Shown here piece after piece: positions 8,057 through 15,221 of a stretch of DNA of 28,459 bases. Each line of letters starts with the position of its first letter. Within the stretch, counting starts at the first letter, position 1. The notes below the pieces were generated by a model. It saw only the letters and a list, made by a program, of their open reading frames with translations. It made no database searches and was not told the origin of the DNA. The DNA comes from TMP-86 sp031394735 (GTDB lineage Bacteria; Pseudomonadota; Gammaproteobacteria; Steroidobacterales; Steroidobacteraceae): contig JANMXI010000346.1 in NCBI GenBank assembly GCA_031394735.1, forward strand, positions 1-28,459, written 5' to 3'. A program made the translations under genes and the position numbers.

Positions 8057-9100
8057 TCACTCCAATCCGAAGATGCCCGGCCCGTGTTCTTCCGTGAGCT
8101 CGAGGATGCGACCGCCGCCCCGTGCTACGCAGGTCAGGGGGTCATCGGCCACGACGACGGGAAGCCCGGTTTCTTCCATGAGTAATTTGTCGATGTCACG
8201 CAGCAGCGCGCCGCCGCCGGTGAGTACGATGCCGCGCTCCGCCACGTCCGCGCCGAGTTCAGGCGGCGTTTGTTCCAGCGCCTGCTTCACCGCGCCGACG
8301 ATGCCTTGCAGCGGTTCCTGCAGGGCTTCAAGAATTTCGTTCGAGTTGAGCGTGAAACTGCGGGGCACGCCTTCGGAAAGGTTTCGACCCTTCACCGAAA
8401 TTTCGCGCACCTGTTGTCCCGGATAGGCCGAGCCGATTTCCAGTTTGATGCGCTCGGCCGTCGCCTCGCCGATAAGGATGCCGTAGTTGCGGCGCACGTA
8501 GTTGGTGATGGCTTCGTCGAATTTGTCGCCACCGATGCGCACGCTGGCGGCATACACGATGCCGTTCAATGAAATGACCGCGACTTCTGACGTGCCGCCG
8601 CCGACGTCCAGCACCATGGAGCCGCGCGCTTCCTGCACCGGCAGGCCCGCACCCACTGCTGCGGCCATGGGCTCCGGCACGATATCGACGCTGCGCGCGC
8701 CGGCGCCTTCAGCGGATTCCTTGATGGCGCGGCGTTCCACCTGCGTGGACCCGAACGGTACGCACACCAGCACGCGCGGGCTCGGGCTCAAGAAACGATT
8801 GCCGTGCACCTTCTTGATGAAGTACTGCAGCATTTTTTCGGTGTAGGTGAAGTCGGCGATGACGCCGTCCTTCATCGGGCGCACGGCGGTGATGTGTCCC
8901 GGAGTGCGTCCGATCATGTTTTTGGCATCGACCCCGACGGCGACGATGATCTTCCCGCCCCGCGTCGGTTCGTCCTGAACGGCGACCACCGACGGCTCGT
9001 TCAAAACGATGCCGCGCTCGCGCACGTAGATCAGCGTGTTGGCGGTGCCGAGATCGATTGAGAGGTCATTGGAGAAATAACCTCTAAGACGTTTGAACAT
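8057..9100 (-). CDS. mreB: Rod-shape determining actin homologue MreB
   Basis: A 347-residue bacterial actin, full length. It starts MFKRLRGYFSNDLSIDLGTA, giving an N-terminal amphipathic membrane-binding segment followed by the phosphate-1 motif DLGTANT. VLDVGGGTSEVAVI (about 163-176) is the second phosphate loop and GIVLTGGGALLRDID (about 290-304) the adenosine motif. MreB filaments orient the elongasome. It is first in the minus-strand operon and is divergent from gatC. No clear Shine-Dalgarno sequence precedes the ATG; an AT-rich palindrome fills the leader instead (see the separate entry). Confidence 0.97.
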   Translation of the reverse strand: MFKRLRGYFSNDLSIDLGTANTLIYVRERGIVLNEPSVVAVQDEPTRGGKIIVAVGVDAKNMIGRTPGHITAVRPMKDGVIADFTYTEKMLQYFIKKVHGNRFLSPSPRVLVCVPFGSTQVERRAIKESAEGAGARSVDIVPEPMAAAVGAGLPVQEARGSMVLDVGGGTSEVAVISLNGIVYAASVRIGGDKFDEAITNYVRRNYGILIGEATAERIKLEIGSAYPGQQVREISVKGRNLSEGVPRSFTLNSNEILEALQEPLQGIVGAVKQALEQTPPELGADVAERGIVLTGGGALLRDIDKLLMEETGLPVVVADDPLTCVARGGGRILELTEEHGPGIFGLE

Positions 9101-9105
9101 AGGGA

Positions 9106-9123
9106 TTTTTTACGGGTAAAAAA
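9106..9123. repeat. AT-rich perfect palindrome in the mreB leader
   Basis: TTTTTTACGGGTAAAAAA is an 8-base perfect inverted repeat around a central GG. It sits between the predicted mreB -10 element and its start codon, at about the first transcribed bases. It stands out in GC-rich surroundings. It could be an operator for a dimeric regulator or a 5' stem-loop; neither can be decided from sequence. Confidence 0.55.
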
Positions 9124-9131
9124 GTTGGGCT

Positions 9132-9160
9132 AATGTAGCAACCGATGCGACATTCAGCAA
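9132..9160 (-). promoter_or_regulatory. Predicted sigma-70 promoter of the mreB operon
   Basis: On the minus strand TTGCTG (plus positions 9155-9160) is followed after exactly 17 bases by TACATT (9132-9137). The hexamers match consensus at three and four of six positions. Transcription would begin near 9125, leaving a leader of about 25 bases before the mreB ATG. The element overlaps the gatC promoter on the opposite strand. This is a prediction by eye only. Confidence 0.4.
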
Positions 9161-9175
9161 GGCAACGTGTATCAT
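9147..9175 (+). promoter_or_regulatory. Predicted sigma-70 promoter of gatCAB
   Basis: GCGACA at 9147-9152 and TATCAT at 9170-9175 are separated by 17 bases, matching consensus at four and five of six positions. Transcription would start near 9182, giving a short leader of about 23 bases with AGAAGGG as the ribosome site before ATG 9205. It overlaps the divergent mreB promoter, so the two may compete. Confidence 0.5.
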
Positions 9176-9204
9176 TTTGCACTCGAAAGAAGGGTCCCCC
9201 CAGC

Positions 9205-9495
9205 ATGAGCCTCACCCGCCAAGACGTCGACAAGATCGCCCACCTCGCTCGTTTGCAAGTCCCCGAGCAGGAAATGCCCGTCTACGTGAAGAGCCTGTCG
9301 GCCATCGTCGACTTCGTCGCCGATCTCGCGCGGGTCGAAACGCAGGATGTCGCCCCCATGGCGCACCCGCTGGTCGGGCTGCATCAACGACTGCGTGCCG
9401 ACGAGATCACCGAGACCGATCGCCACGAGCAGTACCAGCGCAATGCGCCGCGTGTGCAGGCGGCGCTGTATGTGGTGCCCCGGGTCATCGAATAA
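9205..9495 (+). CDS. gatC: Asp-tRNA(Asn)/Glu-tRNA(Gln) amidotransferase subunit C
   Basis: A 96-residue GatC, the small subunit that wraps GatA and GatB together. It begins MSLTRQDVDKIAHLARLQV, typical of the family, and the C-terminal part contains RADEITETDRHEQYQRNAP. The frame opens 20 codons earlier at 9145, but ATG 9205 is preceded by AGAAGGG and gives the standard length. First gene of gatCAB. The complex converts misacylated Glu-tRNA(Gln) or Asp-tRNA(Asn) to the amide form, so this organism probably lacks a direct GlnRS or AsnRS, or both; that is an inference from the genes' presence. Confidence 0.93.
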   Translation: MSLTRQDVDKIAHLARLQVPEQEMPVYVKSLSAIVDFVADLARVETQDVAPMAHPLVGLHQRLRADEITETDRHEQYQRNAPRVQAALYVVPRVIE

Positions 9496-9520
9496 GGCTT
9501 AAAATCTCCTAAATTTTACG

Positions 9521-10975
<1,455 letters not shown>

Positions 10976-10980
10976 AGGTC

Positions 10981-12426
10981 ATGGCTATGGAATGGGAAGT
11001 CGTCATCGGATTGGAAATTCACGCGCAGCTCGCGACGCGAACCAAGATTTTTTCCGGCTCCCCCACAGCTTATGGAGCGCCGCCAAACACGCAGGCGAAT
11101 CTCGTCGACCTGGGCTACCCGGGCGTGTTGCCCGTGCTCAATGCCGAAGCGGTGCGCATGGCCGTTAAATTCGGGCTGGCCGTCGGCGCCACCATCGCCA
11201 ACCGCTCGGTGTTTGCCCGCAAGAATTACTTCTATCCCGATCTGCCCAAGGGCTACCAGATCAGCCAGTTCGAACTGCCGGTGGTGTCCAAAGGCACGCT
11301 CCAGGTCATGCTGGACGATGGCAGCCTTAAAACCATCGGCATTACACGCGCGCATCTGGAAGAGGATGCGGGCAAGTCCTTGCACGAGGGACTGGCGAAC
11401 GCGACCGGCATCGACTTGAATCGCGCCGGCACGCCGCTGTTGGAAATCGTCTCCGAACCCGACATGCGCTCGGCCAAGGAAGCAGTCGCCTACATGAAGA
11501 AGGTGCACACGCTGGTGCGTTATCTGGAGATCTGCGACGGCAACATGCAGGAAGGCTCGTTCCGCTGCGACGCCAATGTCTCGGTGCGACCCAAGGGCCA
11601 GGAAAAGTACGGCACCCGCGCCGAACTGAAGAACATCAACTCGTTCCGCTTCGTCGAGAAGGCCATCCAGTATGAAGTGGCGCGCCAGATCGATCTGATC
11701 GACAGCGGCGGCAAGGTGGTGCAGGAGACGCGGCTGTACGACTCTGACAAGGGCGAAACGCGCTCGATGCGCTCCAAAGAGGAAGCCAACGACTATCGTT
11801 ACTTCCCGGATCCGGATCTGTTGCCGCTGGAAATCGACGCAGCGTTCATCGAGGCCGTGCGCGCCACGCTGCCTGAATTGCCGGATGCGAAGGCAGCACG
11901 CTTCGCGGCGGATTACGGCTTGTCGGCCTATGATTCCGGCGTGCTCGCCTCCAGCCGCGAACTGGCGGCGTATTTCGAGCAGGTCGTTGAAAAGGTCGGC
12001 GCCGGCACTGCAAAACTGGCGGCCAACTGGGTCATGGGCGACTTCTCCGCGAGTTTGAATCGCGACAATCTCGAGATCGCCGCAGCACCGTTAAGTGCGA
12101 CAGCCCTGGCCGGTTTGTTGAAACGGATTGCGGACAACACCATCTCGGGCAAGATTGCCAAGGATGTGTTCGAGATCATGTGGTCCGAGCGCACTGACGC
12201 CGATGCTGTCATCCAGGCGCGCGGGCTCACGCAGATCACCGACACCGGCGCCATTGAAAAAGCCATCGACGAATGCATGGCGGCGAACCCAAAACAGCTG
12301 GCGGACTTTCGCGACGGCAAAGACAAGCTGTTCGGATTCTTCATCGGTCAGGTCATGAAGCTTACCCAGGGCAAGGCGAATCCGGCGCAGCTCAATGAGC
12401 TGCTGAAAAAGAAACTCGCCGGCTAG
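10981..12426 (+). CDS. gatB: Asp-tRNA(Asn)/Glu-tRNA(Gln) amidotransferase subunit B
   Basis: A 481-residue GatB that phosphorylates and then amidates the misacylated aminoacyl-tRNA. The N-terminus MEWEVVIGLEIHAQLATRTK and the segments CDANVSVRP and DYRYFPDPDLLPLEI are family hallmarks. The C-terminal part from about 330 is the YqeY-like tRNA-binding tail. The frame opens earlier at 10837 inside gatA, but ATG 10981 directly follows GAAGGTC and is the natural start. A second ATG two codons on is also possible. Confidence 0.96.
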   Translation: MAMEWEVVIGLEIHAQLATRTKIFSGSPTAYGAPPNTQANLVDLGYPGVLPVLNAEAVRMAVKFGLAVGATIANRSVFARKNYFYPDLPKGYQISQFELPVVSKGTLQVMLDDGSLKTIGITRAHLEEDAGKSLHEGLANATGIDLNRAGTPLLEIVSEPDMRSAKEAVAYMKKVHTLVRYLEICDGNMQEGSFRCDANVSVRPKGQEKYGTRAELKNINSFRFVEKAIQYEVARQIDLIDSGGKVVQETRLYDSDKGETRSMRSKEEANDYRYFPDPDLLPLEIDAAFIEAVRATLPELPDAKAARFAADYGLSAYDSGVLASSRELAAYFEQVVEKVGAGTAKLAANWVMGDFSASLNRDNLEIAAAPLSATALAGLLKRIADNTISGKIAKDVFEIMWSERTDADAVIQARGLTQITDTGAIEKAIDECMAANPKQLADFRDGKDKLFGFFIGQVMKLTQGKANPAQLNELLKKKLAG

Positions 12427-12440
12427 CTGCGCGATTTCTC

Positions 12441-13346
12441 ATGCACGATCCGGATTGCCTGCGGCGCTTCGTCTTCGATCAATTCCCCATTCGCGGTCAC
12501 CTGGTGCATCTGGATGCCACCTGGCTGGCGCTGCTCGAACATCGCGACTATCCGCCCGTGATCCGCGACACGCTGGGGCAGGCGCTTGCCGCCTCGGTTC
12601 TGCTCGCGGCCACCGTGAAATTCGAAGGCGTTCTGTCGCTGCAGCTGCAGGGCGACGGTCCGCTCTATCTCATGCTGGCGCAGTGCTCCCACGGTCTGGG
12701 TGTGCGCGGCGTGGCGCGTCATCGCGACAGCCTCGGTGGCCACAGCATGGGAGAGCTTGCCGGCAACGGCAATTTAACGGTGACGCTCGAAAGCGAAGAC
12801 AGCCAGCAGCGTTATCAGGGCATCGTGCCGTTGAGCGGTGAAAAGCTCGCCGATTGTCTGCAGGTATATTTCGAAAATTCAGAACAACTGCCGACGCGCT
12901 TGTGGCTGCATGCGGATGCGAGCGGCGCCTACGGCATGTTGCTGCAACGTCTTCCGACGATGAGCGCACGCGAGCGCACGCGTCTCGTTGACGAGGCGGC
13001 GGTCGATGATGCCTGGAAACGCGTGCAACTCATCGGCGACACGCTCACGCCGCAGGAGCTGCGTGCCTTGAGCGATGATGAAATTCTGCATCGACTGTTC
13101 AACGAGGACGATGTGCGCGTGTTCGAGCCGGCGCCGGTGTTCTTCCGCTGCCGATGTTCACGCGAACGGGTCAGTGGCATGTTGCGCGCCTTGGGCGAGG
13201 CCGAGAGCCGCTCGGTCATCGCCGAGCGGGGTGCGGTCGAGGTGCGCTGCGATTTTTGCAATCGCGCCTATACCTTCGATGCCGTGGACATCGAACAGCT
13301 GTTCAAATCCGAACTCGCCGCCGATGGCGGCGGGTCTGTGCACTAG
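12441..13346 (+). CDS. hslO: Redox-regulated chaperone Hsp33
   Basis: A 301-residue Hsp33. This cytoplasmic holdase is switched on by oxidation of four zinc-binding cysteines. All four are present near the C-terminus: Cys237 and Cys239 in FRCRCSRERV, and Cys270 and Cys273 in CDFCNR, the expected CXC and CXXC pair. The N-terminal domain carries GDGPLYLMLAQCSHGLGVRG. It starts 14 bases after gatB with no obvious ribosome site, so expression may depend on readthrough from gatB. Its stop codon lies within a strong hairpin. Confidence 0.95.
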   Translation: MHDPDCLRRFVFDQFPIRGHLVHLDATWLALLEHRDYPPVIRDTLGQALAASVLLAATVKFEGVLSLQLQGDGPLYLMLAQCSHGLGVRGVARHRDSLGGHSMGELAGNGNLTVTLESEDSQQRYQGIVPLSGEKLADCLQVYFENSEQLPTRLWLHADASGAYGMLLQRLPTMSARERTRLVDEAAVDDAWKRVQLIGDTLTPQELRALSDDEILHRLFNEDDVRVFEPAPVFFRCRCSRERVSGMLRALGEAESRSVIAERGAVEVRCDFCNRAYTFDAVDIEQLFKSELAADGGGSVH

Positions 13347-13356
13347 ACCCGCCGCC
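13326..13356. terminator. Strong hairpin spanning the hslO stop codon
   Basis: GGCGGCGGGTCT at 13326-13337 and AGACCCGCCGCC at 13345-13356 form a perfect 12-base stem with a 7-base loop. The TAG stop of hslO is at its loop/stem edge. It lies between convergent hslO and the GFA-type gene, as expected of a bidirectional terminator, but there is no run of T on either side, so intrinsic termination is uncertain. It may instead stabilise the 3' ends. Confidence 0.55.
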
Positions 13357-13370
13357 AGCAGCACGCGCGG

Positions 13371-13805
13371 CTATTCCGGCAACGTGACACCGGAACCGCC
13401 CATTTCGGCCGGCATGTCCTTCATTTTCGGTTTGCCGTCATGGATGCGCAGCACGGTCTCCTGGTAGTGCACGTGCACGCCCGGCTCAAATACCAACTGC
13501 GGTAGCATCGCCGCATAGATGTCCACCAAGCCCAGGGTCGGATGATCGGTGAACAGATGCCCGCCACATTTTTTGCACCATTTGCGATAGCTGATGGGCG
13601 TCTTGTTGTAGGTGCCGATGCTGGACGCGCCGCGCGTCACCCGCAGTGAGGCGGGTTTCCACAGGCTGAATGCATTGACGGGCCCCGCCGACCAGTGCCG
13701 GCAGGACTCACAATGACAATAGCCCATGCCTGCGGGTTGACCCGTGACCTCGAACGTTACCTCCCCGCAAAAGCAGCTGCCGGTATATGTCTTTTCGTTG
13801 CTCAT
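13371..13805 (-). CDS. GFA/CENP-V family zinc-binding protein
   Basis: A 144-residue protein of the family once named glutathione-dependent formaldehyde-activating enzyme. The cysteine pattern is clear: Cys11 and Cys13 in CFCGEVTFEV, the YCHCESCRHWSAG segment around residues 29-40, and Cys77/Cys80 in WCKKCGGHLF. These form the two zinc sites of the Mss4-like fold. AGGAG precedes the ATG. The real substrate of most family members is unknown, and nothing nearby points to formaldehyde or glutathione metabolism, so no reaction is assigned. It is 29 bases downstream of the SRPBCC gene and probably cotranscribed with it. Confidence 0.88.
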   Translation of the reverse strand: MSNEKTYTGSCFCGEVTFEVTGQPAGMGYCHCESCRHWSAGPVNAFSLWKPASLRVTRGASSIGTYNKTPISYRKWCKKCGGHLFTDHPTLGLVDIYAAMLPQLVFEPGVHVHYQETVLRIHDGKPKMKDMPAEMGGSGVTLPE

Positions 13806-13834
13806 TTTTTGCTCCTGATTCTAGTGCTGACAGT

Positions 13835-14365
13835 CTACTTCTTAATGCTGGACTTGATCGAGTTCAGACCGGCAGTATAGATGCCGTTCAACGCATCCTG
13901 CGCATCCTTTTCCTTGCCGAGGAACGGCGTGTAGGTGCCGCGCCAAGTCACCGTGGAGCGACCATCTGCCTTGCCGGACACCTCGATGGTGGAGTTGTAG
14001 TGCATCACCGGCAGCGGGCTCGACAGGAATTGATAGGTATAAAAATGTTCCGTGTTGCTGCGCGCCGTTTGTTTCTCGACGAACGTCGCCTTGCCGTCCT
14101 TGGTCACCAGCGTGCGCGTCGGCGGGGTCCCGAGATCTGACGTGCAGGAGCCGACGGGCGGAAGCCAGTCTTGAATGGCGCAAAACGGACCGATCATCGA
14201 CCACACCTGCGAGGGCGTGGCATTGACCTCCACACTCTGCGAGACCGAGTCGGCTGAGGCGGGCAAGGCTGCTGTGCACAGCCAGGCGGCTCCGACAACC
14301 GAAAGACGGCGGCGGACTTGCGCGGATGCTGAACTGTTGCTGTCTCTGAAATTAGCGATGGACAT
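13835..14365 (-). CDS. Exported SRPBCC-family (START-like) protein
   Basis: A 176-residue protein with a likely signal peptide ending ALPASA near residue 38. It then has a polyketide-cyclase/SRPBCC-like domain: SVEVNATPSQVWSMIGPF at the start, a central strand region, and WRGTYTPFLGKEKDAQDA near the end, with a long C-terminal helix. Such domains bind hydrophobic ligands in a deep pocket. Ligand and role are unknown here. The frame opens to 14683, but ATG 14365 has GGAGA upstream and begins just before the signal peptide. A consensus TTGACA lies upstream on the same strand at 14416-14421, though no good -10 is seen at the right distance. Confidence 0.8.
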   Translation of the reverse strand: MSIANFRDSNSSASAQVRRRLSVVGAAWLCTAALPASADSVSQSVEVNATPSQVWSMIGPFCAIQDWLPPVGSCTSDLGTPPTRTLVTKDGKATFVEKQTARSNTEHFYTYQFLSSPLPVMHYNSTIEVSGKADGRSTVTWRGTYTPFLGKEKDAQDALNGIYTAGLNSIKSSIKK

Positions 14366-14546
14366 TGCATTCTCCGTGGTTGAAGGCGGCCGTATGGCTG
14401 GCGATGGTGCAAGGCTGTCAAACTTCGGCGCATGAAGCTGCTCGGCGATCGGATGCTGGCCTCGAAGATGCAGCTGTGGCTGGGCTTGAGTCCGTTTGCG
14501 AAAGAGAAGAAGCTTGCGGCCTGAGCGTGCCGGAAGTCGCCAACTT

Positions 14547-14740
14547 CTATTGAATCGAATCAGTCCCTTTCGCGCGACCGCCGTTTCGTCTCCAGGTTGC
14601 GGGTGGCTGACCGAATTCACGTTTGAAAGCCCGACTGAACGCCGCCTCGGATTCGTATCCCACCTGCTCCGCAATGCTCGCAAGATTCTGCGCGCCGGAT
14701 CGAAGTTGCTGCGCGGCGAGTTGCAAGCGCCACGCCCCCG
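14547..14740 (-). pseudogene. Remnant of an AraC-family regulator (C-terminal helix-turn-helix only)
   Basis: The last roughly 65 codons read as the second half of an AraC DNA-binding domain: WRLQLAAQQLR, then SIAEQVGYESEAAFSRAFKR and EFGQPPATWRR. Upstream of about 14740 the similarity stops abruptly. The open frame continues to 14876 but its residues do not resemble a regulator, and the region is taken over by the divergent gene starting at 14791. No effector-binding domain or first helix-turn-helix is present, so the gene is probably dead, truncated by deletion or by replacement of its 5' part. Confidence 0.75.
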
Positions 14741-14790
14741 GCAACAAATTGAAATCTATGTGAATTTCCGACAATCGAAGTGAGGACAAC

Positions 14791-15192
14791 ATGACTGATG
14801 CCAATCGAATGAAATTTCTCCGCGTAGCATTGGTGGCGGTGGGACTGACCTTCACGTTCGGCCTCTGGCCCCTCACCGTCCTCTGGCCATCCGGATGGTC
14901 CTGGCATTCCGAGGGGCGTTCGTATTACCTGGAGATGATTCTCGCGATCTACGCGACGCTTGGCGTCTTTCTCCTGCGAGCGGCGCGCAATCCGCGCGCA
15001 CATGGAAGTCTCATCTGGTTCACCATCTGGTCCAGCGTCGCGCACGGTGGAGTCATGGCGGTGCAGTCCTTCAGCGGTGGCCATATGGGCCACATGGTCG
15101 GTGACGTTGGTGCGCTGTTCGCGGTTGCCGGAGTGCTTGCGTGGCTCATGCCTCGCCAGAACGAGGAGTCCGAATCGTTGCGGGTCGCTTAA
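14791..15192 (+). CDS. Small four-helix membrane protein, DUF6632-like
   Basis: A 133-residue protein with about four hydrophobic segments (about 9-32, 46-62, 71-90, 102-120). The run LWPSGWSWHSEGRSYYLEMI, then YATLGVFLLRAARNP, WFTIWSSVAHGGVMAVQS and GDVGALFAV resembles the uncharacterised DUF6632 family as I recall it. GTGAGGAC precedes the ATG. Function is unknown. It is divergent from the AraC remnant, occupying the place where the regulator's missing 5' part would lie, and convergent with the kinase gene 29 bases away. Confidence 0.7.
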   Translation: MTDANRMKFLRVALVAVGLTFTFGLWPLTVLWPSGWSWHSEGRSYYLEMILAIYATLGVFLLRAARNPRAHGSLIWFTIWSSVAHGGVMAVQSFSGGHMGHMVGDVGALFAVAGVLAWLMPRQNEESESLRVA

Positions 15193-15221
15193 GTTCCAAT
15201 GCGTCAGAACTGGCGCGGCGA

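Noticed and set aside
14432..14524. A 30-codon plus-strand frame (MKLLGDRMLASKMQLWLGLS and following) upstream of the SRPBCC gene
   Set aside because: It looks faintly protein-like, but it is short, has no clear ribosome site and I recognise no family; it is not supported as a gene.
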